Assembly: GCA_012934845.2 (NCBI GenBank) | Contig: WNNJ02001171.1 | Location: 124,001 to 188,000 of the forward strand | Origin: Pomphorhynchus laevis | Taxonomy: Eukaryota; Acanthocephala; Palaeacanthocephala; Echinorhynchida; Pomphorhynchidae | DNA: 64,000 nucleotides | Direction: 5' to 3' | Shown: positions 1 through 12,429 of the stretch, in pieces | Layout: each line of letters opens with the position of its first letter | How positions within the stretch are numbered: position 1 is the first letter of the stretch | Notes under the pieces: generated by a model | The model's input: the letters and a program-made list of their open reading frames with translations, nothing else | What the model was told of the DNA's origin: nothing | Database searches by the model: none | Position numbers and translations under genes: made by a program

Positions 1-449
1 GAATTCTCCTCCGTCTTCGTCGTTTTGATCACACATCCTACCATCTTGCTTCTCTCGATTTGCCTACAATTTATTGTCGTGTTCAAATTCGTCTTCTTAT
101 CGTTGCTTTCCGCCTTGTAACTTTTCATACCCCTTCATTTCTCAACCTTCCTTTTCTTGATAATTCCCGTCCTGTTTACTGTTCCTTGCGTTCCTGTAAT
201 TCCCTTCTTTTACATGTCCCAAACTACTCTACCTCCTTTGGACTCCGCTCCTTCCTGGTGGCTGCTCCTCTATCGTGGAATCATCTGCCCATTCATATAC
301 GCCAATCAACTTCCCTGCAGTGCTTCAAACGACAAATCCGATCCCATCTGAACAATTTAACTGCTTGACTTTCTCATTTTTGTTTGTGGACTTGTAAGCG
401 TACAGCTTGTACGCATTTGCCACATTAAATAAATTTGTATTATTATTAT
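1..449 (+). mobile_element. LINE 3' end (CR1/L2-like, 'family A')
   Basis: An open frame enters at base 3 and stops at 366-368. It encodes the C-terminal tail of a non-LTR retrotransposon ORF2, with L-L-R-L-R-R-F-D-H near the left edge and A-A-P-L-S-W-N-H-L-P...S-L-Q-C-F-K at the end. The same protein family occurs at 4.9-7.8 kb. The 3' end is an AATAAA-rich tail running into TATTATTATT. The 5' portion lies outside the window. Confidence 0.85.
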
Positions 450-790
450 TCAACAGTAAATAGCAATTCTCATTCACGTTCAGATAAGCGTTCTGATGAA
501 ATCACTGTCAACCCTGAAAACTTGGATGCAACGAAGTATATCGATGAGACGGTCAATCACAACGAGGAAAACGAACTATCCAGACAGGATGAATCATTTC
601 TCTTAAATACTGATAATACGTGCCAGAGCAACTACCCTACGAGATACTTCAATCGTTCTGAAAATGGGGAACTACGACCTCAAAGAAATCGAAGTCCTGC
701 GTACTTAAATGATTATGTCGTGGGGAGAATGTAATGATACTTACCTTTTGACTTGTTATTATAGATGTATTAGAATAAAGCCTATTCTTC
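450..790 (+). mobile_element. Ty3/gypsy LTR retrotransposon fossil, 3' end
   Basis: Holds the extreme C-terminal part of a gypsy-type polyprotein (downstream of the integrase core), ending in P-A-Y-L-N-D-Y-V-V-G, followed by a short stretch with an AATAAAG signal that is probably LTR. The larger gypsy fossil at 31.65-32.8 kb ends similarly (Y-L-N-D-Y). Heavily truncated and old; not a whole element. Confidence 0.65.
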
Positions 791-2270
791 TCTGCTTGAA
801 TTTACTCGGTACAGTCCTAAATTCGGCTTTTATATCAACCCTTCCAAATGCGTACTCCTTATCAAAAACGAATCGAGACTGGATAAAATTTCTGCAACGA
901 AACTGAAGGACATCACAATCAAATCAGATGGTGTGAATTATTCGGGAAGCTTTATCGGATCAAAGTAATACATGAAGATAAAATGCGAGGATGCGATCTT
1001 GATGAAATGCAATGAACACTCACGACTTCATAAAATCACAAATCACGAAGCATTTGCGTCATACTTACCCTTGATCAAAGCGCTACAACATAAGCTCACG
1101 TATATAAAACGAACTTGTGAGATACAGGACTCTTGGTATGAGCCTCTACGCGAGCTACTTTTCAACCTCACACTGTCTGATATGATGTATTATCAAGTTG
1201 GAAGTGAACATATTGAAAAAATAATCTCGATGCCAAGAAAACACGGAGGACTGAACATAGTAGACCCCTGTCGAGGTGCTGCACAAGAATACAATTATTC
1301 ACTCTCAGTTAGCGAGCCTGCAATGCAGGAAATCGTAGGTATGGAAGCCGCAAAAATGCAGGATCGCATACGTCAGGAAATAAAAGCCGATAAACAAAAC
1401 AGGATCCACCAGGTAAGAGATGATTTGAAATCTGCATCCGACGAACTTTTGACGATCATCGAAAACGCAAGTAGGATCGGCTCTTTAGCTTGACTTGACC
1501 TAAGAAACTTAGACAATAAATTATTTCTGAACACGAACGAATTCAGAGATGTTCTTGCTGTCAGATATAACTGGGAAAATCAATCCGAACCCTTCAAATG
1601 CAATTGTGGTCAAGATTTCGATATTCCACATTCACTTTCGTGCAAATCAGCAGGCCATACTTTCATACGACACAATGCAGTGACAATTGAGATGGGGAAC
1701 ATGCTACGGGAAATATGTCATGATCTTCAATTAGAACCACAACTTACGCCGATTTCCGCTAATGTCATCTTAGAAAAGACAACGACCACACGAGATAGAG
1801 ATGCAAGCTCGGATATCAAATGTACAGGATTGTTTGGAAATATTACGGACCGGTCCTACACGGGACGTATGCATATACAATACTTTGGCTCAGTCTTATG
1901 CTCACGATCGTATGTCAGATCCATTCCAATACCATGAATCGAGGCAAATCAATAAATACGCTGAAAGAATCACTTAAGTAGAAAGCGCGTCCTTTCATCC
2001 GATAATAATCTCGACAACTGGTGGCACTGGGAAAGCAGCCGACATTGTTTTTAGAAAGATCGCAACCATAATGTCACTAAAAAGAAAGACATCGTATTCA
2101 TATTGCATAACTAAGATTCGTTGCAAAATATCAACAACGATCGCTAAGTGTGTGTCAATGACGCTGCGAGCTAAAAGAAGAACCTCCCCTAAAAAAGATC
2201 AACATACCGGCAAAGATCCCAAGGAATCCTGACAATCATCAGTTCCTTCGCTAACATCTTGATAAAGTGT
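790..2270 (+). mobile_element. reverse-transcriptase element with restriction-like endonuclease signature (fragment)
   Basis: Sub-open frames run through an RT thumb-like part (F-G-F-Y-I-N-P-S-K-C near 811), a long linker (972-1493), a C-N-C-G...H-S-L-S-C finger followed by R-H-N (about 1600-1680), and a distal conserved block with T-G-G-T-G-K (about 2025). Finger plus R-H-N is the arrangement of the restriction-like endonuclease region of R2/NeSL-type non-LTR elements. I recall similar proteins from cnidarians and oomycetes, but cannot confirm this without a search. The catalytic RT part upstream is missing, and the copy is broken in several places. Confidence 0.6.
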
Positions 2271-2279
2271 GATTTGTAA

Positions 2280-2565
2280 TGATAATTTGTAACTATGAAG
2301 AAACTATAAACAGTAAAAAAAATATTCAATATAAATTATTATTCTTTTTTACGCGGTAACTTCACTTACAGTGAAAGCATCCGTTCAATTCGGACAAGGG
2401 TTGGAATCGCCCTCTCCAAAATGTCATCTGCATGCATTAGGGGAAATCGATCGACGATAGGTCACCCAGTTAGACATTGGAGTGCTTAAGAAGATTTTTA
2501 AGTATACGTTTTGTTTAGTTGAAATAATGCCCATTTGCGGGAACCATTCTGTACTGCTTGGTAAT
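2280..2565. other. unassigned stretch
   Basis: No coding signature recognised. Moderately GC-richer around 2360-2470, possibly the tail of the preceding RT element. Confidence 0.4.
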
Positions 2566-2569
2566 TAAT

Positions 2570-4085
2570 AATTGTTATATAAAAAGGCTATTTTGCCTGA
2601 TCACAGTTTAAAAAAAGAAAATGAAACTAAAAAATAAAAAACGAAGAAAAAGAAATCAACAAGCACAAAGAAGAACAAATCACTGCAAATATGTCCATGA
2701 ATCGTTTCTCGTCTTCTTGATGATCCATGTCTTTAATAATTTTTTGAACAAATGCAGCGTCAGGGAGGAAGCAATTTCCTCAGGCAAAGAATTTTACATA
2801 TTAAGTACCCTGTGCGACAGTCTCCAGCACATTTTGTTTACCTACCATGTCTTGTTTTATAGACAGTTTCGCTGTGACCTCTCAAAATCGATGAACGTAA
2901 TGTGATCGAAGCACTCGGATAACCGTCCAAGCGGTGTACAAGAGCATACATTTCTATCAAGTCAAGGAAGCAAAAATCGTGATGGCATCGGTTGAATTCT
3001 TAGCAAATCTAATCGAGATGCATAATTCAATTTCGCATTCTAACATAAACGACAACCTCTCCTTAGGACTGACTCTATATCTGTCCTTTCTTGTTTGGTG
3101 ACTGGGAAAGAAGCCTGAATTGCATACTCTAAATGCGGACGAACCAGCGTGTTAAACAAATTTCTAAAGACATTAGTGGTAATCTTAAGGAATGAGTTCT
3201 TTACAATACATAGTGTACGAGTAGCACTTTTAATTACTCTTTCACTTTTAAGTTGAGTTTTTAATGATGCCTGCACGATAATTCCTAAATCCCTATGAGT
3301 GATACTTCAGTGAGAAGAACATCGACGATATGATATTACTGGATATTTACTGGATATTTTACTTATCCTCATAAGTATACACTTATCAACGTTAAGATGT
3401 AATCCAGTAGAGCGGTACCAATCATGAACTCGATCTAAGTATGCCTGTAAATATTTACAGTCATCAATATTTCGTATAGTAGTCCAAATTTTAATATCAT
3501 CAGCGAATGCCAAGTGAGTGTTCTCAATATGTAAGAGTAACTCGTTAAGGAACGTGATGAATAATAGGGAACCTAATGCAGAACCCCTAGGGACACCTGT
3601 CGACATACCTCTTTCTGCATATAAATATTCACCAAATCTTACCTTAAAAGTACGCAATGAAAGAAAATTTTCAACCCAAGAGCAGATTACACGAGGGACG
3701 CCGTAGTAAATTAAGAGTGACACAATACCTTTATGTGGAACACGATCAAAGGCTTTCGAAAAATCTAGAAATACGACGTCGAGACAAAGTCCTGAGCTTA
3801 GTACTTCCATCCAACTCTCTCGCGGTAAGCAAGTTAGATAGACATAAACGGCCTTGTCTAAATCCGTGTTGAGAATCAGTAAGAATGTTGTTAAAGTTTA
3901 GATGCTCGAGTAGTCTTTTGGCAGTAATTCGTTCAAGTAATTTAGAGAGAACATTGATCAAACTGATAGGGCGAAAATCTAAAAAAGAAGTCGCTGGCTG
4001 TTTTTTAGGGATTGGCACAACAATAGAAGATTTCCATATTGCAGGAATCCACGAATTGATCAGGCTAAATGAAAATATATGAGCT
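2570..4085 (-). mobile_element. CR1-like LINE, 5'-truncated
   Basis: Minus-strand RT pieces in order: P-I-P-K-K...F-R-P-I-S-L-I-N (4018-3746), F-L-D-F-S-K-A-F-D-R-V-P-H and F-A-D-D (3810-3307), V-R-P-H-L-E-Y-A-I-Q (3276-3040), then W-N-S-L-P-E-E...F-K-K-L near 2730. Frames are offset between pieces, so the copy is dead. The 3' end near 2570 has a small GGC/GCC hairpin followed by an A/T tail. The endonuclease and ORF1 are missing. Confidence 0.85.
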
Positions 4086-4089
4086 AAAT

Positions 4090-4890
4090 GATAATTATAA
4101 ATTATTATTTTTAATGTTATGAAACATTAAAAATAAGAAATAAAAGTAAAACATATTTCTTTTAATGGACGACCTATAGGCATGTAAACTTCTAAGTTTA
4201 TTCTCAGTTTTATGTGCTTACGTGGGTGATTTGAATTTCATTTGCGTAAATATTCGGAGAAAAAATAATTGCAGAGGAAATATTCAGAGCAAATACTCGC
4301 AGAGAAAATCACAAAATAACTTTAACAATTTTGATCATTAAAAGTAGGTTTATTAATAATTTCATGAGAATTTTTTAGTCACAATTATTTTAGACCAGTG
4401 CCTATCATATACTAAGAGACCATTAACATTGAAGTCGATATTGGGTGGTTTCAGGTTAATTTGTAAAATATTAAATCTTTTAAAAAGTTAAGTCATATTT
4501 TCTTGCGTTAGTAGGTTTATGAAAAATCACCTTTGATTAGCATTTTTAATCAGTATTATGCTATTTCATCACTTTAGGGCAATGTTGTATGAAATATCAA
4601 CACGTGAGTCACTATTTTGATTTTTTTGAAGTACTGACTTTTGCATAACAAAAAAGGGAGAGATAAAAAAGTGATTTTAAGAAGAGAGAAAAAAGTGATA
4701 TCAAAGAGATATCAAAGTGATATCAAAGAGACAAAATTGATATCACTCAGAATGAAAATCCAGCGAGCGACCAACGACTTAAGCTTGGGGAGATTCCTGC
4801 CACATAGTATAAGCGCAGCTATTCAGAGAGGTAACGGGGTATGCATTAGCAGACGATCGCCGGTAGATCCTTAGAAGAATATAATTTCTG
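4090..4890. other. AT-rich spacer with short GATATCAAAG-type repeats
   Basis: No gene recognised. 4690-4745 has several short direct repeats of GATATCA and AAAGAGA words. A 77-codon frame here (4641-4874) has no recognisable features. Confidence 0.5.
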
Positions 4891-4936
4891 ACTATATTTT
4901 CTTGTAGCAATTTAATTTTATAGTTGGATTATTAAA

Positions 4937-5105
4937 AAATAGAATGTAAAATGAAAGTGTTGATGAAACAGAAGAAAATATATTGAAGATAAGGGAGATT
5001 AATTGAAGAACAAACAAATAAGAAAACAAAAAATATAATGTAAAATGAAAATGTTGATGAAATTGAAGCAAGTATATTGAAGATAAGAAAGATGAGTTGA
5101 ATGTG
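4937..5105 (-). repeat. tandem repeat, period 94 bp, in LINE 3' region
   Basis: The word AATGTAAAATGAAA recurs at 4943 and 5037 with matching flanks, making about 1.8 imperfect units in the 3' UTR of the minus-strand LINE. Confidence 0.7.
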
Positions 5106-6236
5106 GCAAGGCATCGGGGAAAATGTTAAGTAGTTGTTCGTTGAAGATGTATGACAGACTTTTGAGTTGGATAATATGTCGAGGAAACTGATTTCTTGAT
5201 TTATTGTGGAAGAGCAATAGCGCAGGAACGTAGACGTTGTTTGAAGAGTGGAAGCGACGAGGAAAAACGGGCGTATACTGACAAAGAATTCCATACAAAT
5301 GGATCAGCAACGATAAAAGTGCGGATGCCATAATTGGTTGAGTGCGGAGTGGCGTGGAGAAATAGAGAATTACTTGATCGCAGAGTTAAGATAGTAGGAT
5401 GCGAATCATCAAGATAATCAAGGTGTAAGTTGCATGGTGAGTGACAAAAAAGAAGACGAAAGGTAACAATACGCAAGCGAAATTCAACACCAAGGTTAAT
5501 TATGGACCAAGATAAGACGGAAAGTTTACGGGAGCTATGGTCGAAGCGGCGAAGACGCAAGAGGACACGAGCAGCAGAGTTTATGATACGTTGGAGAGGT
5601 AAAAGTGCAGAATTGGAAGGTTTGGCAAATACGCTAAGACAATAATCGATTCTGGGAAATAAGAGAGACGATATAAGAACGAAACAAGAGCGGAAGTCGA
5701 TCAGCCTACAAATGTGACGGATGTCACGAAGAGATAAGAGATAAGCGCGAACTTTGTCATGAACAAAATGTTTGAGGGAAAGGAAATTGTCGAAGTGAAA
5801 ACCTAAGAAAATCATATTGTTAACGATTGGTAGAATGATCGAATTAACAGATAAAATAGGTGAAGTTAGGTCGAGGTGATGAGGGATGATCCACATTATT
5901 TTGGACTTTGCAGGATTAAGAGCTAGACGAAGAGAGAAAAGGTGGTTGGAGATAGACATTAGACAATTTCTGACAGAATTAGCGAGGTCGTGGATACAGC
6001 GATTATGTGCATGAGATTAGAGTAGGGTATCATCAGGATACTGCATCAGATGAAATTTATGGTCACGATTTATATAAGACAAGTCGCCGAGAAGAAGGAA
6101 GAAAAGAAGATGACCTGACGTAGCCTTGTGGAACACCGTGCGAGATATAAGAAGATAAAGATGAAAAGGAGTTTGAGTGAACACAAAAAGAGCGTTTGAA
6201 GAGATAAGATGTGAACTAGGCTACAGTAGGAACAGA

Positions 6237-6333
6237 AAAACCATAGTTTATCTAAACTATGACACGAAAACCACGATTATCTAAACTATGACCTTATCTA
6301 AACTCAATGTGTTTAGATAAGGTCGGAAGAAGA
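6237..6333. repeat. cluster of short perfect hairpins
   Basis: CATAGTTTA/TAAACTATG (9-bp arms) followed by GACCTTATCTAAAC/GTTTAGATAAGGTC (14-bp arms, 7-nt loop), all inside the minus LINE and absent from its homologues. Looks like fold-back copying inserted after LINE integration. Confidence 0.7.
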
Positions 6334-6548
6334 GAAATCGACCGTATGAAGATGAAAGTAAAGGATCGAGGGACGGTTTATTTAGAAAATGCCGTACGAT
6401 GGCTGCTTTCCAGTTCTCTGGAAAAATGCAGCTACGAGTATAACAATTGAAAAGGGCGGTAAGGAACAGTGATATGATGGAATGAATATATTTAAGTACA
6501 TACGTAGGGATATGGTCGGCAGGCGAAGAGGTATTGACTGCATTTTTC

Positions 6549-7336
6549 CAAAATAATGTGGATCCACCCCCGTCAACCTAACAAATATCCTCCCCCTGTA
6601 TATTTTGCCTCATCAATTATCCCTATAGTCCACAATCTCACTTTCTTAGGATTCAATTTCGATGATCACTTTTCCCTTAAACCCTTCATCCGCAACAAGA
6701 TCCGCTCGTTTAACTTAATTCTCAGTGACATCCGCCGTATCCGCCCCCTTATCGACTTCCGTTCTTGTACGTCTCTTCTTTCATCACTTCTCTTCCCTAA
6801 AATCGATTACTACCTCAGCCTTTTCAAAAATTCTCCAAAATCCATCATCCTACCTCTACAACTCATCATCAACTTCGCCGTTCGAGTGCTCCTACGTCTC
6901 CGTCACTATGACCACACATCCACACATCTTGCCCAACTCTCCTGTCCCACGATCCACATCCGCATCCAACTCCGTCTTTTCGTGACTTTTCGTCTTATCG
7001 CTATCATTCTATCATTCATCAACTTCCTTTTCTTAGACAACACTAGCTCCACCTCTCAATATCGCTGCGTTCCCGTCATTCCCTCTTACTCCACGTTCCC
7101 AATTACTCTAACAACTACGGTCTCAAATCCTTATTCGCCGCCGCCCCTCGCTTGGAATTAGCTCCCTCTCGACTTACCCTACTGTCCCTCCTTTACCACA
7201 TTCCTCCGTTCCCACCTTATCGACAAATGATTCAGATTTTTGCTTGTTTTTTCTCTTCGTGGTCATGTAAGAGTGCGCCAACACGCATTTGACTCGTAAA
7301 AATAAATTTTTATTGTTTCAATAAAAAAATAAATCT
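6549..7336 (+). mobile_element. nested LINE 'family A' copy, 5'-truncated
   Basis: Plus-strand ORF2 tail (6556-7161) aligned to the minus copy at 5959-5201, ending in an A-rich tail. The flanks carry a 7-bp direct repeat ATTTTTC at 6542-6548 and 7337-7343, a plausible target-site duplication. The host LINE resumes on both sides. Confidence 0.85.
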
Positions 7337-7819
7337 ATTTTTCATAGAGAGGAGAAGTTTAGAGACTTCGCTAGAAGAAACAAGATGGAATAGTTCAGGC
7401 AGGAACTTGCACGATGAGCAATACGAGGATTGATGAAAGGAAATAAAGATTTACAAAGGAGCAATTCAAATGTAGTACAGGGTAAGGTGAAATCGATTTT
7501 TTAAGAGAAGAAGAGATACCAGAGAAGGCGAATATTCTGCCATGATTAGAAGAAGTAGTTGATTTTGTTAAGTCGATGGGGAGAGCGGAGTCAACAAGAG
7601 AAAATCCGAAAGAACGTAGATTACGTATCGCAAGGTCGTCAGAATTAGTATGCCAGGATTCAGTGAGACAAACATTTAGTGATTGTTATGCGAAGGTATC
7701 GAGAAGTAAGTCAGTTTTGTGGAGAATTGAATGGATGTTAAAACGGTCCTTTTTATTATTCCTCTCGATGTTTAAACGCTTTGAATAATTTATAAATAGT
7801 CTTATATATACGAAATGGT

Positions 7820-8975
7820 GTCGCTTGTTAGACTGGACTTTGATTCACGACTTTCAGTCACCATGTCACTTCTAGACGATCAATGAGTACCCGGCAACAC
7901 TCATCAGTAGAATAAAGTACTCAATGGTCGTTTCGGTAGCCGGTGTGACATTGTAAATTAAGCCGTTTCCGAGACTTTGCTTATTTATCTGAGGCTTACG
8001 CTCTTTACAAGATTGAATTGCTGTGCGGACCATCCTTAAACACTAGGCAGAGGTTGTTGCGGAATTGTAGCTGCACTCGTTGGATCCTTAATGGATACGT
8101 CAGGTATTATAGTAGTGCACGGACTATATATAGTAGTGTATTATATATGTATATATACATATATTTATATATACATATATTTATATATAATAGTGTTGCA
8201 CAGATATGCTGTGTAAACAACGGTCCAGGATTTTTTACGAAATACGGCATTTATACTAAATGGTGTTGCTTGATAGACTGGACTTCGATTCACGACTTTC
8301 AATCACCATGTCACTTCTAGACGACCACTTCAGCATCGAAATGATGAGTACCCGGCAACACTCATTAGTAGAATGCGGTACACACTGGTCGTTTCGGTTG
8401 CCTGTGTGTACCTCATTTCGACCAGTGTGTACCTCATTCTACTGATGAGTGTTGCCGGGTACTCATTATTTCGATGCTGAAGTGGTCGTCTAGAAGTGAC
8501 ATGGTGACTGAAAGTCGTGAATCGAAGTCCAGTCTATCAAGCAACACCATTTAGTATAAATGCCGTATTTCGTAAGAAATCCTGGACCGTTGTTTACTCA
8601 GCACATATGTGCACTACTATTATACATGCCGTATCCATTAAGGATCCAACGAGTGCAACGACAATTCAGCAACAACCTCTGCCTAGTGTTTAAGGATGGT
8701 CCGCACAGCAATTCGATCTGGTAAAGAGCGTAAGCCTCAGTCAATTAAGCAAAGTGTCGGAAACGCCTTTATTCACAATGTCACACAGGCAACCGAAACG
8801 ACCAGTGTGTACCTCATTCTACTGATGAGTGTTGCCGGGTACTCATTGGTCGTCTAGAAGTGATATCGTGATTGAAAGTCGTGAATCGAAGTCCAGTCTA
8901 TCAAGCAACACCATTTAGTATAAATGCCGTATTTCGTAAGAAATCCTGGACCGTTGTTACTCAGCACATCCGTGC
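7820..8975. repeat. about 370-bp satellite monomers in both orientations
   Basis: Contains the same unit found at 37.35-38.97 kb (marker words GACTGGACTTCGATTCACGA, GAGTACCCGGCAACACTCAT, GGTCGTTTCGGTTGCC). Plus-oriented units run 7820-8420 and minus-oriented ones 8425-8975. The monomer length of about 370 bp is taken from the cleaner tandem copies at 37365, 37735 and 38107. No coding capacity. Confidence 0.8.
8222..8600. repeat. large palindrome within the satellite
   Basis: Arms of roughly 185 bp converge near 8415. GTCCAGGATT...AAACGACC on the left is mirrored by GGTCG...AATCCTGGAC on the right, with a few mismatches. It marks a head-to-head inversion of satellite units. Confidence 0.8.
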
Positions 8976-8979
8976 ACTA

Positions 8980-8981
<2 letters not shown>

Positions 8982-9074
<93 letters not shown>
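8982..9074. repeat. (TA)n microsatellite
   Basis: Uninterrupted TA dinucleotide tract of about 93 bp at the end of a satellite unit, next to the GTGCAC word. Shorter TA tracts occur beside the same word at 8115-8195. Confidence 0.98.
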
Positions 9075-9076
<2 letters not shown>

Positions 9077-9183
9077 CGATGTATTAAGCTGCGATCCGGG
9101 ATCTAATATAGATTCGTCCATATATTTTCAGAGTAAAATTTTGTGAACCGGTAAAGACCAAAAACAATATAATTTATTTTAAC

Positions 9184-9211
9184 GTTTCGTCCCTTACTAG
9201 GACTTCTTCAG
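9184..9211 (-). other. hammerhead-like core motif (probably non-functional)
   Basis: The minus strand reads CTGAAGA, a short GTCC/GGAC stem, then GAAAC, as in a hammerhead core, but no stem I or UH cleavage partner is visible nearby. Such motifs are common relics of Penelope-like terminal repeats. Confidence 0.4.
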
Positions 9212-9229
9212 AACAATTGTAATTTGCTA

Positions 9230-9312
9230 GAACACTTATATATATTTGCTAGAACACTTATAGAACACTTATATATATTTGCTAGAACACCTATAGAACA
9301 CTCATATATATT
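9230..9312. repeat. short tandem repeat (about 35 bp)
   Basis: TATATATTTGCTAGAACAC and ATAGAACAC words repeat two to three times. Confidence 0.75.
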
Positions 9313-9319
9313 CCTTAAA

Positions 9320-10690
9320 CGCTTTTTTATCATGTGGACAGTATACATTTTGGTGGTGGCAAAATACCTTCAAACACAACAGTTGCATAAAATTTAATAG
9401 GAAAATACCTTAACTTCTCAGCATGTTACCTTTAGCATTTTCAAATTTTTTATCTGCATATAGTTTTCTTTAATTAAGGTTTATATATAAATTAAGCATT
9501 TACAAATCAATTTACGTGAAATATATTCAAAAGTCAGTAATTTTAAATTTTCCTAGCAACACTCTACTAAAATGATTAAAGTTCATGGTACATCAAAGGT
9601 GATAAGTAGCCACAGGTTGAAAGTAATTGTAACTAAACAATTTCCACGAAATCTGAAAAAAAAAACCTTAATGATAAAAATCGTAAAAAGATAAAAAATC
9701 TAAGAAATAAAAATATAAATTGATTTTCTCTGCAAGTATTTACGTAAACCAAAAAATTAAAAGTAACCACTAAGCAACATAACTCAAAAATACGCAGGAA
9801 TTTGTATGTACATATGGATTAAACTGAAGATATTAATTTTTTAATGTTGTAATTGATTACTTAATTTTAATTTTTCATATCCTTAACTCAATATTTGTAA
9901 AAATGATACATTAGCGTAAACGTACATTAAGTAGAATTTATAAAAATGATTTGGATGACTACGTATACTAAAGTGTTGCCAGATATTTTGGAATGACAAA
10001 TATAAGTAGTGAGCATATGTAATACATATGATATAGTACTACTATAAATATACTACAGTTTTTTAAAGCATCTACTTGCTAAATTTTAATTTTTAAAGCA
10101 AAATTATTTTTAAATAATTCCGTAAATAAACCACAGTAAAAAGTCTTAATTGAGGTTGGGTTTTTGATTTTTACATAAGATGTCGTCATCTTTAATTTTG
10201 TAATATATAGTTCATATATTGAGTAGCACGATAAAATGACTAATAATAATGTATATTCACATGTATACTTTACAATTGAGATTAAGACGAAATCACATAT
10301 CACAGTAAGTCGTATATACTTTTCGCATTCGTCGTTTCATGTCAAACTGAGATTTTTTATCACGTAAAAGATAGTGAACATGTAAATAAACGCGTTAAAA
10401 ATCCTTTGTGTAATGCACACCTACTAAACACAGGTATGATGTAATTTTTCATTGAGTGTCGCTATAGCGAGATAAAATACTTGATCCTACAATACAGTTG
10501 TAAATAGGAAATATTTAAAAATAAATAAACTCACATTTTTATTTTTATGCTATTTTTATTTTACGATTCTTAATCCGTATAATAAGCACACATTTATATA
10601 TATAATAAATATAAGTTTATTTACATATATAATTAATATATAAAGTTATATTACAAAAAATCTGAAAATATTAAATTTGAAAATACAATG
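9320..10690. other. AT-rich stretch, nothing recognised
   Basis: Strongly A/T-biased with no motif-bearing frame. The 74-codon minus frame at 10303-10079 looks spurious. Confidence 0.5.
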
Positions 10691-12429
10691 TACTGTGGAC
10701 ATTATATATATATATATATCAAATGTTAAAAACTAGGTTTAGGCAACACATATATAATATACAGCATAATAGTCAAACTATATTTCATAAACATATGAGA
10801 TTAATAGGACATGATATTAAAAACTGTAAATTATTTATTTTAGAACATGTTATCGAAGAAAACATCAATATTAAATCAAAAACTACTAGAAAAAGAAGAT
10901 TTTTGTATTAAAACGCTTAATTACATGCACCCATTAGGATTGAATGACGTGGTACAAGGAATTGGCAGAAGTAGTATAATACATAATAAACAACTATATT
11001 ATAATAATCCGGTTAAACGCAAACCAAGAAGTCATAGTGATAAAAGGAATAAGAAAAATAGAGTTAAAAATATTAAAAAAGATATGCATATAAATGAACA
11101 ATTATAAATATTAAAACAACTTTTAAGAGATAATAAGCTGAAAGATCTTTATGTAAATATAAGAAGTTTTTCTAAAGATATCATATGTTTTATAAATTAA
11201 AAATAAATTAACGATTATGATATGCTAAGTTGTATAATAGACAGTTATTGTAAAATAAAATACTATAATCGTACAATAAATGTTAATAATAACAATAGAA
11301 AATATGCATTAACCATAAATTTCATTAATAAATGTATAGATAACATAAATATAGCCGGACTTTTAAATAATTCTAAAAGTAATGAAATAATAGGGTCAGA
11401 TGTAAGTAAATATATTCCTAAAATAAGGTATAAACTCCTACCACCATTAGGACGAAAAATTTGTAATTATAATAAAGAATTAAAATCAATATGTAACGAT
11501 AATATTAGAAACATAATTGAAACATAATGCAATTGTAAAAGTCTTAGTTTTGATAAAATAAAGGAACATATATGTACCCATAATCAAGAATTAATTGAAA
11601 ATTGTGAATTAAGAAAGCTGCTATCAAAAGGGTATAAATATAGATTAAATAATAACAACGACAAAAATAAAATTTACAATTCGTTATAAAATAACCTAAA
11701 TGCTTACTTTAGTAAGCTGATTAATAGTGAAAGCTCGAATATATCAAAGATAAACATTTGGAAAGATTATATATTTGATAAAATTAAAAATAAAATGAAA
11801 ATAGCAAACAATTACAAAAGGAAAGATAAAATTAATAAAGATATGTATAAAGAACTTACTAAATTAAAGGATAACTATATTATAATAACAATTGATAAAG
11901 CTAGTAATAACTTTATCTTCATATGCAAAAAGCTTTATTATGATATACTAATGAAAGAGGTTAATTCTAATGATTTAAATGTAAATCCAACATGTGAACA
12001 TAGTGAGTTGAGTTTTGAAACAATTATTACAAGTCACTGTTCTATATGGATAAAAAGGGTATAAAGGTTGATACAGATAATAAAACTATACCTATATTAT
12101 ATTGGAATCCAAAATTACATAAAAATCCAATAAAACCTAGGTTCATATGTAGTGCGTTTAAATGTACATTAAAACCACTTTCTGTCTATATGAATAAAAT
12201 ACTTAAAGTAATTAAAGCACACTTTAAAAAATATTGCAAGATAATCGAAAAAAGATATACATATATATGTTATAATAATTATAACGCATATCTAACAAAA
12301 ATTAAACCATCAAGTAAATATAAATATATGGATAAAATTGAATTAATAGAATCCTTAAATATTTTGATAAATCAAAATTATTTAAAAGTAGGGACATCTA
12401 TATTTAGACAAGTAAAAGGTGTTCCAATG

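Larger units (their letters stand above)
4895..7800 (-). mobile_element. LINE 'family A' copy, interrupted by a nested LINE
   Basis: Reading from 7800 down: an endonuclease fragment (V-C-L-T-E-S-W, about 7690), a deleted middle, then after the nested insertion (6549-7336) the RT entry (W-K-A-A-I-V, about 6400), G-V-P-Q-G (about 6135), a Y-P-D-D variant of the Y-A-D-D site, and the 252-codon C-terminal part (5959-5201) with F-L-G-F-H-F-D and W-N-S-L. Several frame breaks. It is older than the LINE nested in it. Confidence 0.85.

Noticed and set aside
2621-2905. 94-codon basic plus-strand frame
   Set aside because: Antisense to the 3' end of the CR1-like LINE, whose minus-strand tail explains the region.
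7576-7788. 70-codon plus-strand frame
   Set aside because: Shadow of the LINE endonuclease fragment on the minus strand.
4895-7800. The opposed LINE pair as a twin-priming 5' inversion of one insertion
   Set aside because: Both pieces cover the same C-terminal region, the plus copy is flanked by a 7-bp target duplication, and the minus LINE resumes beyond it, so it is a nested second insertion.
8872-9106. Frames made of alternating Ile and Tyr
   Set aside because: Simple translation of the (TA)n microsatellite.
9184-9211. A functional hammerhead ribozyme
   Set aside because: The CTGAAGA/GAAAC core and stem II are present, but I find no stem I partner or UH cleavage site; treated as a relic. 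The motif at 48744-48780 fails for the same reason.
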